Source: CAVQJU01 sp963755195 (lineage in GTDB: Bacteria; Acidobacteriota; Vicinamibacteria; Vicinamibacterales; CAVVIG01). Taken from it: a DNA stretch of 64,000 nt. Of this stretch, positions 45,115-53,664 are shown in pieces (the first letter of the stretch is position 1; the number at the start of each line of letters is the position of its first letter). Under the pieces are notes generated by a model. It ran no database searches and was not told where the DNA came from. It saw only the letters and a program-made list of their open reading frames with translations. Position numbers and translations under genes: made by a program. The stretch spans positions 434,001-498,000 of the forward strand of contig CAVWIZ010000003.1 of the NCBI GenBank assembly GCA_963755195.1. The letters are read 5' to 3'.

Positions 45115-46641
45115 GTGCCGCCGTTCCCGATGACCGCCGAATCGCGTCGGGCCGCCGGCCTGATTGCGGTCGCGGCTCTCTGCCTCTACATCTTCACGGC
45201 CGGCGGCGGCCTGACGTCGGTCGACGCCGTGATGACGTACCAGGTCACCAAGAATCTGGTATCGCACGGCTCCTCGTCGTTCGACGTCGCCGGGTTGAAT
45301 CACCATCGCGGCGTTGACGGACGCTACTACTCGCCGTTCGGCATCGGCCAGTCCATCTTTAACATTCCGTTCTACCTGGCTGGGCGAGTCGCCCGCGAGT
45401 GGTTCGGTCTGCGCATCGGGAGATCCGAAACCATCGAGAAGTCGGCCGTCGCGCTCGGCAGCGCCGTCGCCGCGGCCGGCCTTGTGTGGGTGGCGTATCT
45501 GTTCGCGTGGCGGCTGAGCGGAAGCCTCACCGCCGCACGCCGCACGGCACTCGCCCTGGGATTCGGCACCCTTATCTGGCCGTACTCGAAGTTCGGTTTC
45601 AGCGCGACGTTGACGGGCTGGTGCCTGGCTGCGGGCGTGTATGCGTCATGGGTTGGTGTGCGGCTCGATCGTCGCCGGCTCGTGGCATGGGGCGGCGTCT
45701 GGCTGGCCTGCGCGTTCCTGACGCGGCACGAAATGGCGGCGGCGGCCGTGCTCGTCGCCGCATGGATCGTCTTCGAAACACGCCGCGACTGGCGGCTGCT
45801 CGCCGGGCGGATCGCCTGGCTGGGCGCTCCGCTCGCTGTCGCCTTGAGCTTCTGGCTTTGGTACAACTTCATCCGGTTTGGCAATCCGTTCGAAACCGGC
45901 AATCTCGGCACGGACCCTGATCTCGACCAATACTTCGCCTTCGGCCAATCGATCGTTGGAATACGAGGTCTGCTCTTCAGTCCCGGACGGTCGCTCTTCA
46001 TCTACGCGCCGCTGACCTTCGCCGGAGTTCTGGCCTTTCCGGCGTTTGCCCGCCGCGATCGGTCCACGGCGGTGCTCTTCGCCGCCATTTTCGTGTCGCT
46101 TCTCGTGTTGTACGGTTCTCTGCGGTACTGGGACGGGTTGCGCGGCTACGGACCCCGGTATCTCGTGCCGGTGCTGCCTCTCCTGATCATTCCGCTGGTG
46201 TGGTGGCTGGAACCTGGCAACGGCCGATGGCGGCGTGCCCTTCTGTGGGTCGTCGCGCTGAGCGTTGTCATTCAGCTGCCCGGCGTCGTGGTCGATTTTT
46301 CCAAGGTCTCGATTGCGTATGCGCGCGCGAAGGGCGACTATTCCCGCGACGCAAAAATCGACAACTGGCACGAATCGAGCCTCGTGCTGGACACTCGCGC
46401 CGCGATCTCCGCCGTGCCCAGGAACGTCCGGCACCTGGTTCTCGGTGAGCGGCCGCCCGTCGAGACGCGGCGTGCCGATCAGGACGACCGCGAGCTTTCC
46501 CAGCGACTTGCCTTCAGCCTCGATTTCTGGTGGCTCTACCTCTACTATCTCGGCGCGATTTCCGCGTCGGCGGCGGCAGCCCTCGGCGCGACGCCGCTCG
46601 TGGTCGCGTTGCTGACATTGCGGAAGGCTCGGTCGGTGTGA
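45115..46641 (+). CDS. GT-C-like membrane protein (paralogue family 2)
   Basis: 508 residues from GTG 45115 (ATG 45130 alternative), abutting the previous stop. First loop: GGGLTSVDAVMTYQVTKNL (Asp 37), then H-H-R-G-V-D-G-R-Y-Y-S-P-F-G-I-G. Later: LIWPYSKFGFSATLTGWCL, FLTRHEMAAAAVLVAAW, GLLFSPGRSLFIYAPLTFAG and LRGYGPRYLVPVLPLLIIPL. A 90-residue periplasmic loop follows before two last helices (L-D-F-W-W-L-Y-L-Y-Y-L-G). It is a close paralogue of the convergent gene at 46799, and shares the V-x-F-S-P-x-x-x-x-F loop logic with family 1. About 12 helices, intact. Confidence 0.78.
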   Translation: MPPFPMTAESRRAAGLIAVAALCLYIFTAGGGLTSVDAVMTYQVTKNLVSHGSSSFDVAGLNHHRGVDGRYYSPFGIGQSIFNIPFYLAGRVAREWFGLRIGRSETIEKSAVALGSAVAAAGLVWVAYLFAWRLSGSLTAARRTALALGFGTLIWPYSKFGFSATLTGWCLAAGVYASWVGVRLDRRRLVAWGGVWLACAFLTRHEMAAAAVLVAAWIVFETRRDWRLLAGRIAWLGAPLAVALSFWLWYNFIRFGNPFETGNLGTDPDLDQYFAFGQSIVGIRGLLFSPGRSLFIYAPLTFAGVLAFPAFARRDRSTAVLFAAIFVSLLVLYGSLRYWDGLRGYGPRYLVPVLPLLIIPLVWWLEPGNGRWRRALLWVVALSVVIQLPGVVVDFSKVSIAYARAKGDYSRDAKIDNWHESSLVLDTRAAISAVPRNVRHLVLGERPPVETRRADQDDRELSQRLAFSLDFWWLYLYYLGAISASAAAALGATPLVVALLTLRKARSV

Positions 46642-46663
46642 CTGACACCACCTTCACAACGTT

Positions 46664-46772
46664 AAACGCAGAGCACGCAGAGTTCGCAGAGAATTCAAGA
46701 TAAAGAGAAAAACTCTGCGATCTCTGCGATCTCTGCGTTGATCGTGGCTGGTCCTTTTCTTCCGTCGGTACG
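46664..46772. repeat. Dispersed ACGCAGAG palindromic element, copy D
   Basis: Left arm 46664-46691 has three units (AACGCAGAG, ACGCAGAG, C-G-C-A-G-A-G). After a 21-base AT-rich spacer comes the right arm 46713-46741 with C-T-C-T-G-C-G three times. The end sequence up to 46772 (GATCGTGGCTGGTCC then TTTTCTT) is the reverse complement of the left end of copy E. It lies between the convergent paralogues 45115 and 46799. Confidence 0.8.
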
Positions 46773-46798
46773 CGCCAAAGGCGGCGGTCGTGGGGCGC

Positions 46799-48313
46799 CT
46801 ATGAGGCTGCGGCCAGGTAATTGCGAAAGAGCTGGCGAGCGAAAATAGCGACGGCGCCGAACGAGACGGCGCCCAGAGCCAGCGCCACGGGCGCTGATAC
46901 CGCGCCAAGGTAGAAGAGGTAGACCCACCAGAAATCGAGGCTGAAGGTGAACTGGTCGCCGAAGTCACGGGTGTCGCTCTGGCCGGGCTTGACCGGCGGG
47001 CGCGCTCCGGTGGCAAGGCGCCTCACGTTCTCAGGAATCGCCACGAGTGACGCGCGAGTGTTCAACGTCAGCGCCGACGTGCCCCACGTCCACTGGCGCT
47101 CCGTTTGGGTGCGGGGCCCGATGCGACGCGCTGAGCCGACCTTCGAGAAATCGACGAGAACGCCTGGAATCTGCACGAGAACGCTCAACACCACAATCGC
47201 GTTCAGCAGCGTCGGCTGAAACCGGCCACGACTTCTGCGGAACCAATCGGCGAGCGGCAGGATGAGCAGCGGGAGAACCGGCAGAAGATACCGCGGTCCG
47301 TACGATCGCTCGCCGTCCCAATTTGAGAGCGTCGCGTAAAAGAGCACCACGATCAGGAATTCCCCGGCAAACAGCCACATCGTCCGCGGATCGCGATGAC
47401 GGAGCGAGACGAGCGCAGCCAATCCCGCGACGAGGACTGGCGAGTACAGGAACACGGATCGCCCCGGACTGACCAACTGTCCCGCGAGCCCAGCCCAGAA
47501 CGATCCGAGCAGAAGTTCCTGGTCTCGGAGGTACCCGGTGTCGAGAGGATTCCCGAAACGCGTCGTGTTGTAGTAGAGCGTCACGAGCAGGGCGATCACG
47601 ACCGGGAGGCCGACGAGAAGTCCACGCCTGAGAACAAGCCGCCAGTCCGATCTGGATTCGGCAACGAGCCACAGTCCCACCGGCAGCCAGAGGAGCGCCA
47701 GCTCGTGCTTGACCAGGAAGGCGCCGCCGAGTCCCATGCCGCCAAGAACCAGCAGCGCCCGACGATCGAAGCGCGCGCCCACCCACGCCCCGTACGTCCC
47801 GAACAGCACGCAGAGCGTCGCCAGCGGGGCGCTGAACCCGTACTTGGCGTACGGCCACAACATCGTGCCAACTCCAAGCACCAACGCTGTTTCGATCGCG
47901 GCGCGAACACTCCCGGAGAGGCGCCACGCGAAGAGAAAGGCAATCCAGACGGCGAGGGCCGACGCAACCGCGCTGCCGACGACGAAGCCTGCCTTCGTCA
48001 GGGCCTCCGGCTTGCCGACGGCGAGACCGGTCCAGCGCTCGGCAAGACGGGCGAGCGCGTAGAACGGAATCGAGTAGACCGCATGGCCGATGCCGTAGGG
48101 CGCGTAGTAGCGGCCGTCAACGCCCCGGTGGGCGTCATTCTGGAAAACGTTGTACGACATCGCCACCGTGCCGTGCTCGACGATTCCCTTGGTGACCTCG
48201 TACGACATGATGTCGGTGGCCATGCTGCCACCGGTCGTGGCGACGTACAGGCTGAGAGCGAGCGCAAACACCAGCAGGCCCGTCCGGCGTACATCGGGAA
48301 GGGACGGACTCAT
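46799..48313 (-). CDS. GT-C-like membrane protein (paralogue family 2)
   Basis: 504 residues from ATG 48313, which overlaps the stop of the upstream GT4 (ATGA). First loop: G-G-S-M-A-T-D-I-M-S-Y-E-V-T-K (Asp 34), then H-R-G-V-D-G-R-Y-Y-A-P-Y-G-I-G. Later: MLWPYAKYGFSAPLATLCV, FLVKHELALLWLPVGLWL, GQLVSPGRSVFLYSPVLVAG and ERSYGPRYLLPVLPLLILPL. A long periplasmic loop follows, then L-D-F-W-W-V-Y-L-F-Y-L-G. Segment by segment it parallels the 45115 protein, so the two arose by duplication and now face each other. Intact, about 12 helices. Confidence 0.78.
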   Translation of the reverse strand: MSPSLPDVRRTGLLVFALALSLYVATTGGSMATDIMSYEVTKGIVEHGTVAMSYNVFQNDAHRGVDGRYYAPYGIGHAVYSIPFYALARLAERWTGLAVGKPEALTKAGFVVGSAVASALAVWIAFLFAWRLSGSVRAAIETALVLGVGTMLWPYAKYGFSAPLATLCVLFGTYGAWVGARFDRRALLVLGGMGLGGAFLVKHELALLWLPVGLWLVAESRSDWRLVLRRGLLVGLPVVIALLVTLYYNTTRFGNPLDTGYLRDQELLLGSFWAGLAGQLVSPGRSVFLYSPVLVAGLAALVSLRHRDPRTMWLFAGEFLIVVLFYATLSNWDGERSYGPRYLLPVLPLLILPLADWFRRSRGRFQPTLLNAIVVLSVLVQIPGVLVDFSKVGSARRIGPRTQTERQWTWGTSALTLNTRASLVAIPENVRRLATGARPPVKPGQSDTRDFGDQFTFSLDFWWVYLFYLGAVSAPVALALGAVSFGAVAIFARQLFRNYLAAAS

Positions 48314-49439
48314 CCGAGCGCTTCCTCATAAACGCGAAGGTACTCGGCCGCACACCTCGACGTGCTGAACCGATCCCGGAGTACGCGAAGCGTCGCCGGA
48401 TCGGTCCTGCGAGGCTCGCGCAGGCGGGCGACGACCGCCGCCGCCAAGGCGGGAACATTTCCCGGCTCGGAAACCGCGACGTCGGCGGGAAAGAGCGCCT
48501 GCACTTCGCGGGCGCCGGCCGTGGCGGTGGCGACGACCGGGCGTTCCGCAGGCCAGCGCTTCGAGCATCACCGTGCCCCACGATTCGAGGCGTGACGGCA
48601 ACACGAACAGATCGGCCGCGGCGTAGTAGCGCCACGAGGACCTCGTTGTCGACGAGGCCCAGAAACCGGACGTGAGACGCAATCCCCAGCTCGCGCGTCA
48701 GCGCTTCGAGAGCCGGTCGCAGCTCTCCTTCTCCCGCGAGCCAGAGCTGCGCATCCGGACACTCGCGCAGAATGGCCGGCATGCCGCGCAGCAGATCCTC
48801 GTGTCCGCCGACCGGATGGAGCCGCTTCACGGTCAGCAGCAGCGGGCCGTCAGAGACGCCAAGGTCGCGGCGGAGCGCGCGGCGCCGATCCGCTTCCACG
48901 GCCTCGAAGGTCGAGGGCACGGGAGCGTAGATCACGATCGACGGATCGGGAGCCAGGCCGAGGTTCTTCGCGAAATCGCGCAGACCGTTGCTGTAGAACG
49001 CGCGGCACGCCGCATCGCGCACCACTCGCGCGAACCGTCCGTTGCGCGCGGGGTCGTGGTGCCACACGTCGGTGCCGTACAGGGTCAACACGTAGGGCTT
49101 TCGGTATCGCGCGGCGACGAACTGGCCGACTTCGATGATGAGTCCGTTGCCGTGCAGATGAACAAGGTCGCTCGCCTGAATCGCACGCCGTGCGCCCCAG
49201 GCCATCCGGCCGGCCGCGATCGCCGCGCCAACGAACGTCCGGCTCGATCGATCGCGGCCGCGCCGCGGCACGTACACGACACGGTCGACCGGCGGCGGAT
49301 GCCGCGGGGCCGCCGGCGGATGCGCCACGTAGCTGATGGTGATGCCGCGAGCTGTCAATTCACCGCCGAGCAACACAGGAAGCAGTGCGTTCGCTGCCTG
49401 TTCTGGTGGAAGGTGCGGGCTGATCATGCACACGTGCAC
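48310..49439 (-). CDS. Family 4 glycosyltransferase, two frameshifts
   Basis: Start GTG 49439 (GTG 49433 and ATG 49427 alternatives). N-terminal: VCMISPHLPPEQAANALLPV, DLVHLHGNGLIIEVGQF, KPYVLTLYGTDVWHHDPA. Donor domain: LLLTVKRLHPVGGHEDLLRG, LWLAGEGELRPALEAL and VRFLGLVDNEVLVALL. A frame change near 48640 gives AADLFVLPSRLESWGTVML with E-A-L-A-C-G-T-P; after about 48545 the first frame returns through E-V-Q-A-L-F-P-A to the end at 48310. About 376 codons with every GT4 landmark. Divergent from the Wzx gene; the stop overlaps the GT-C gene downstream. Confidence 0.8.
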
Positions 49440-49449
49440 GAATGGATTC

Positions 49450-49455
49450 TATAAT
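49450..49455 (+). promoter_or_regulatory. Predicted -10 box (TATAAT)
   Basis: TATAAT ends 7 bases before the Wzx start codon ATG 49463, in the 23-base gap to the divergent GT4 gene. If used, the transcript would begin at or next to the ATG (leaderless). No Shine-Dalgarno sequence is present. Confidence 0.5.
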
Positions 49456-49462
49456 GCCATGA

Positions 49463-50956
49463 ATGTTTGACAACGTACGCCGCATTTCCCGGCAGCTTGC
49501 CGCGTACGGATCGGCCGACGTTGCGGTTCTCGCGGTGAATCTGTTACTGCTGCCGCTCTACACGCGCGTCCTTTCAACGACCGAGTACGGCGCGCTGGCG
49601 ATGCTTCTGGTCTGCGAAGCATTTCTCAAAGTCGTGAACCGTTGGGGACTCGACGCCAGCTTCCTGCGCTTCTACTACGAGTACCGCACGGAAGAAGAAC
49701 GCAAGACGCTCGGCGGCACCATCGCCGCCTTCCTGACCGTGGCGAACGGCGTGCTTCTCGTCGGGCTTCTGGCCGCGGCGGCGCCGGCCAGTCGTCTGCT
49801 GTTCGGTTCGCTCGAATTCGCCGCGGCGTATCAGTTGCTGCTGCTGAACAACTTCGCGGGGGCGTTTCTGTTGCTTCCGCTCGGTTTGCTTCGCATCCAG
49901 GAACGCTCGCGTCTCTTCGCGACGCTGACGTTTCTACGCTCGTTCGGCACCCTGCTCTTCCGGCTGATTCTCGTGATCGGGCTCCGATACGGCGTGGTGG
50001 GCATCGTCCTCGCCGATGTCATCGTGACTGTCCTGCTCCTGGCCGCGTTGGCCAGCACGACGCGGGGAATGTTGGCGTGGCGGTTCTCCTGGACCATGCT
50101 TCGCCATGTGCTGGCCTATGGCCTTCCGCACGTACCGCACGGCTTGCTCAGCCAGACGATGGGCATGGCCGATCGATTCGTGTTGGGCATCTACATGCCT
50201 CTGCGCGAAGTGGGGCTGTACCTGATCGGCAACACCGTCGCCGGCGTGATCAAGTTCTACCCGGTGGCCTTCGAAACCGCATGGATGCCGTTTGCCTTCG
50301 ACTCGCTGCGCCGGAGCGATGCTCCGACGCTGTTCGCGCGAATGGGTACGTACGCGTTCGCGGTTCTCGCGTTTCTCGCGGTGGCCCTCGCCGGCCTCGC
50401 GCCACCCGCGATGGCGGCCGTGCTGCCGGCCAGCTATCGCCCGGTGGCCCCACTGGTCCCGATCCTCGTGGTCGCGATGGCCGTCCAGGCGCTGACGTGG
50501 TTCCTGGTGACGTCGCTCAACATCGCCAAGCAGACCCGCGTCTACCCGATCCTCACCGCGATCGGCGCGGCGGCCAGCCTCGGCGCGAATCTGCTGCTGA
50601 TTCCGCCCTTCGGCATGCGTGGCGCTGCCATGGCGCTCCTCAGCAGTCAGACGCTCACGACGATCGTGACCGTGTATTTCGCGCAGCGCGCGTACCACAT
50701 CCCGTACGAAATCGCGCGCCTGTCGAAGGTGCTCGGCGTCAGCGTCATCACCTACTTCGTGATGACGATGGCCGCGCCGGCCTCACCATGGTGGACGTTG
50801 GGGCTGCGGGCCGGGCTGCTCGCGCTGTTTCCGGTCGGGTTGTACCTGGTCCGGTTTTTCAAGCCCCATGAACTGAGTCAGATGAGTCAGCTCCTGACGC
50901 CGATTGCCGTGCAGGCGCCCGCGATGGACTCGCCGGACGCGCATGTCCGACGATGA
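49463..50956 (+). CDS. Wzx-like lipid-linked oligosaccharide flippase
   Basis: 497 residues, intact, with about 14 hydrophobic helices spaced as in the MATE-like polysaccharide synthesis family. N terminus: RISRQLAAYGSADVAVLAVN with L-L-L-L-P-L-Y-T-R-V-L-S-T-T-E-Y-G, the usual opening of Wzx proteins. Mid-protein: YGLPHVPHGLLSQTMGMADR and FVLGIYMPLREVGLYLIG. Such proteins move undecaprenyl-diphosphate-linked repeat units from the cytoplasmic to the periplasmic leaflet. This is the only flippase in the window and so the likely exporter for the locus product. The stop overlaps the start of the next methyltransferase gene (ATGA). Confidence 0.87.
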   Translation: MFDNVRRISRQLAAYGSADVAVLAVNLLLLPLYTRVLSTTEYGALAMLLVCEAFLKVVNRWGLDASFLRFYYEYRTEEERKTLGGTIAAFLTVANGVLLVGLLAAAAPASRLLFGSLEFAAAYQLLLLNNFAGAFLLLPLGLLRIQERSRLFATLTFLRSFGTLLFRLILVIGLRYGVVGIVLADVIVTVLLLAALASTTRGMLAWRFSWTMLRHVLAYGLPHVPHGLLSQTMGMADRFVLGIYMPLREVGLYLIGNTVAGVIKFYPVAFETAWMPFAFDSLRRSDAPTLFARMGTYAFAVLAFLAVALAGLAPPAMAAVLPASYRPVAPLVPILVVAMAVQALTWFLVTSLNIAKQTRVYPILTAIGAAASLGANLLLIPPFGMRGAAMALLSSQTLTTIVTVYFAQRAYHIPYEIARLSKVLGVSVITYFVMTMAAPASPWWTLGLRAGLLALFPVGLYLVRFFKPHELSQMSQLLTPIAVQAPAMDSPDAHVRR

Positions 50957-51542
50957 TCACGCTTCATCAGGCGGCCCTCGCGTCCCAGCGTCTCGAGCGA
51001 CGCCTGCTCCAGCGCATCTACGGCTTCGATCGGTGGCACGTCGGTCACGCCGGCGAGCCGTATGCGGCCGACATCGTGCGGTACCTCAACGAGCGGCCCG
51101 AAGCGGATCGCGAGAGCCGTGGTCGAGATCGGGTGCGGCCTGGGCGACATCATCCGCCGCTTGCATTTCCACACGTCGGTCGGCCTGGATCGCGATTCTC
51201 GCGTCCTGGCGGCCGCGAGGCTCCTGTCGGGATTCCGGCGACGCGCCGGGCTCACGTTCGACGTGTTCGAGTTTCCGGGGGCGCAGCTTTCCGGCGAGTA
51301 CAACGCGATCGTCATGGTCAACTGGATCCACGACATCGAACCGTCAACGCTTGCGTCAGGCGGTTCACCGCTACTTCGCGGAGCACCTGCGCCGCGGCGG
51401 CTGCCTGGTGCTCGACACCGTGCAGGATCCGGCCTACACGTATAATCACGAGGTCGAATCGCTGGCGCCGTCCGGAGCGCTGATCGATCGACTCGGCCGG
51501 TACGCTCGAAATCGGGACGTGTGGGCCGTGCGACGGCCCTGA
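50953..51542 (+). CDS. Small SAM-dependent methyltransferase, two frameshifts
   Basis: ATG 50953 overlaps the Wzx stop. The first frame gives ASQRLERRLLQRIYGFDRWH and E-P-Y-A-A-D-I-V-R-Y-L-N-E-R-P. After about 51115 a second frame gives VVEIGCGLGDIIRRLHF (motif I), VGLDRDSRVLAAARLL and YNAIVMVNWIHDIEP. After about 51355 a third gives V-H-R-Y-F-A-E-H-L-R and GGCLVLDTVQDPAYTYNHE, ending W-A-V-R-R-P. About 196 codons of a compact methyltransferase. Coupled to wzx, so presumably it acts on the exported glycan or its lipid carrier form; this is inference. Confidence 0.7.
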
Positions 51543-51594
51543 GAGCGATGACGCGTGATGGAGTGTGATGGACGTTGATTTACAGGGTTGACCG

Positions 51595-52440
51595 GTGAGA
51601 ATCGTCGACGATCGAGCCATTCGCGAGCACGCGGCCGTGCGGTTCCGCTCCGAGTACCACTACGCGGTCTTCGAGTACTGGCGGAGCGCCAAGATGCTGG
51701 GTTATCTCGAGCGCGCCGGTGTCCGCACGTTCGGCCGCGTGCTGGACGACGGCTGCGGCGGCGGCGGGATGTGTGTGTCGCTGGCCGAGGAAGCGCCGTG
51801 GGTGGTCGGTCTCGACTTGAGCGATCGCTTTCGAGACGCCGGCGAGCGACTGGCGCGTGAAAAAGGCGTGTCGAACGTCCGGTTCACGCAGGCAGACGGC
51901 AGCACGCTGCCCTTTCGCGACGCGTCGTTCGACGTGGTTCTGTCGCACGCCGTGATCGAGCACGTGGCCGACCCGGCGTCCTACCTGAGCGAGGCACGCC
52001 GCGTGCTGAAGCCCGGCGGCTTCCTGTTTCTGCAGACCGCACCGTACCTGTCGCCGCACGGCTCGCACCTGCCGAGACTCAAAATCCCTGTTCCCATTCA
52101 CCTCCTCGTCGGACGCCGCGCGGCGTTCGCCGCATTCTGCTGGCTCGCGAGACACGCGCCGCAATGGCTCGACGTCGGCCCGGAGGGCTCGTCCTTCGTC
52201 ACGCTGGCGCGGAGCGGCGAACCGAAAGTGGACGACCTGCTGTACAAAGTGACCGTCCAGAACCTGCGCCGCCACATCGTCTCTGCCGGCTTTCACCTCG
52301 TGCGCGAGGATTTGTACGTCAGCGGGTTGGCGAAGCGGCTCCTGCCCGCCTCGCTGTCGACACGGGTGCGTGACGTACCCCTGTTCCGCGACGTGCTCGT
52401 CACCAACATGGAATATCTGCTCGCCGCGCAGCCTGCGTGA
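51595..52440 (+). CDS. SAM-dependent methyltransferase
   Basis: 281 residues from GTG 51595, intact. YHYAVFEYWRSAKMLGYLER leads into motif I VLDDGCGGGGMCVSLAEE, then V-G-L-D-L-S-D-R-F and STLPFRDASFDVVLSHAVIE with H-V-A-D-P. Next is EARRVLKPGGFLFLQTAPYL and a long C-terminal part with K-I-P-V-P-I-H. It belongs to the large UbiE/COQ5-like group common in polysaccharide clusters. An alternative role in wall or lipid modification cannot be excluded. Same strand as the preceding methyltransferase (52-base gap) and the deacetylase that follows. Confidence 0.82.
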   Translation: MRIVDDRAIREHAAVRFRSEYHYAVFEYWRSAKMLGYLERAGVRTFGRVLDDGCGGGGMCVSLAEEAPWVVGLDLSDRFRDAGERLAREKGVSNVRFTQADGSTLPFRDASFDVVLSHAVIEHVADPASYLSEARRVLKPGGFLFLQTAPYLSPHGSHLPRLKIPVPIHLLVGRRAAFAAFCWLARHAPQWLDVGPEGSSFVTLARSGEPKVDDLLYKVTVQNLRRHIVSAGFHLVREDLYVSGLAKRLLPASLSTRVRDVPLFRDVLVTNMEYLLAAQPA

Positions 52441-52490
52441 TGGCGCAGCCGTGAGTGATAGATAGAGACGGCCGGGCCGGCAGTCAGTTC

Positions 52491-53537
52491 ATGAAGCTCA
52501 TCATCACGATCGACACCGAGGGCGACAATCAGTGGGACCCCTCGCGGCCGCGATCGACGGCGAACATCCGCTACATCCCGCGCTTTCAAGCCCTCTGCGA
52601 CCGGTACGGCTTCCCGCCTACTTATCTCTGTACGTACGACGTGGCGGAAGACCCCGCGTTCGACGAGATTCTCGTTCCGCTGCACCAGAGCGGGCACGCC
52701 GAAGTCGGCGCCCACCTGCACCCGTGGACGAACCCTCCGATCGATGCGCGATGGGACAGCGGAGAGGCGGCCGCCGCCTACCCGTCGGAGCTGCCGGCGG
52801 GAGTCTTCGCGAGGAAACTGGAGTGTCTGACGACGCTCTTGACCACGAAGCTCGGGGCGGCGCCTCGAAGCTATCGAGCCGGCCGGTGGGGCCTCTCCGC
52901 GGCGCACATCCCGATCCTGCTCCACCTCGGCTACATCGTCGACTGCTCGGTGACGCCGCTCGTCAACTGGCGCGACCGGGGCGCGCGCGAGCGCGGCCAG
53001 GACTTTTCGGCGGCGCCGGTCGGCCCGTACTTCATGGCGTGGGGCGACCCGGCCCGCGAAGGGTCGTCCGGACTTCTCGAGGTTCCGGTCACGATTCTGT
53101 ACACGAATACCGTGATGCGCCGTGCCCCGTTGCTCCGTGCGGCGTACGCGCGATATCGAAAGGCGTCGCCCGCCCGTCTGCTCAACCGCATGTTCTGGAT
53201 CGCGCCGCAGTGGTTTCGACCGTTCTCGGACATGAGCGTCGCGAAGCTGAAGGCCGTGTACGAGACCGCGCGGCGGCTCGAGTTGCCGGCTCTCGAGATG
53301 ATGTTCCATTCCTCGGAGCTGATGCCGAACGGCTCGCCGCACAACACGACGGTCGAGGCGGTCGACGACCTGTTTCAACGTCTCGAGCACACCTTCGCGC
53401 ACCTGGCGGAGCAGCGAGTGGAAGGGATCACGTTGTCGGCCTTCGCCGAGCCGCTGCGCCGACAGGCGCTCGTCCACCGGGAACGCTGGGGACTCGATTA
53501 CTCCGCGGAAGAGCTGACGTGGGCTCCACGTCCGTAG
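52491..53537 (+). CDS. NodB-like polysaccharide deacetylase-fold protein
   Basis: 348 residues from ATG 52491 (an earlier in-frame start at 52455 adds a non-conserved leader). MKLIITIDTEGDN carries the catalytic-base and metal Asp pattern (D-T-E at 8-10). H69 in S-G-H-A-E-V and G-A-H-L-H-P-W (H74/H76) give the H-x3/4-H metal ligands, and S-Y-R-A-G-R-W-G (128-134) is the typical third motif. H-S-S-E-L-M-P near residue 275 would be the last. Family enzymes remove N-acetyl groups from glycans. There is no signal peptide, so it may act on cytoplasmic lipid-linked intermediates. Confidence 0.8.
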   Translation: MKLIITIDTEGDNQWDPSRPRSTANIRYIPRFQALCDRYGFPPTYLCTYDVAEDPAFDEILVPLHQSGHAEVGAHLHPWTNPPIDARWDSGEAAAAYPSELPAGVFARKLECLTTLLTTKLGAAPRSYRAGRWGLSAAHIPILLHLGYIVDCSVTPLVNWRDRGARERGQDFSAAPVGPYFMAWGDPAREGSSGLLEVPVTILYTNTVMRRAPLLRAAYARYRKASPARLLNRMFWIAPQWFRPFSDMSVAKLKAVYETARRLELPALEMMFHSSELMPNGSPHNTTVEAVDDLFQRLEHTFAHLAEQRVEGITLSAFAEPLRRQALVHRERWGLDYSAEELTWAPRP

Positions 53538-53640
53538 AGAAGCCCCGCCCGATCCCCCAATTGGGCGCCCGCGATCCGATGAATCGAATCGTGCCCGTGC
53601 GGCTGCCCGTGGCGTGCGTTTTCGTTTTACGTTTGGCATT

Positions 53641-53664
53641 CAGGGTGCGTTTTTCAGCACCCTG
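53641..53664. terminator. Hairpin between convergent genes
   Basis: CAGGGTGC (53641-53648) and GCACCCTG (53657-53664) form a perfect 8-bp stem with a T-rich 8-base loop. It sits between the deacetylase (ends 53537) and the convergent coiled-coil methyltransferase (ends 53665), so a two-way terminator is plausible. No T-run follows it on either strand. The other 100 bases of the gap show nothing. Confidence 0.4.
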
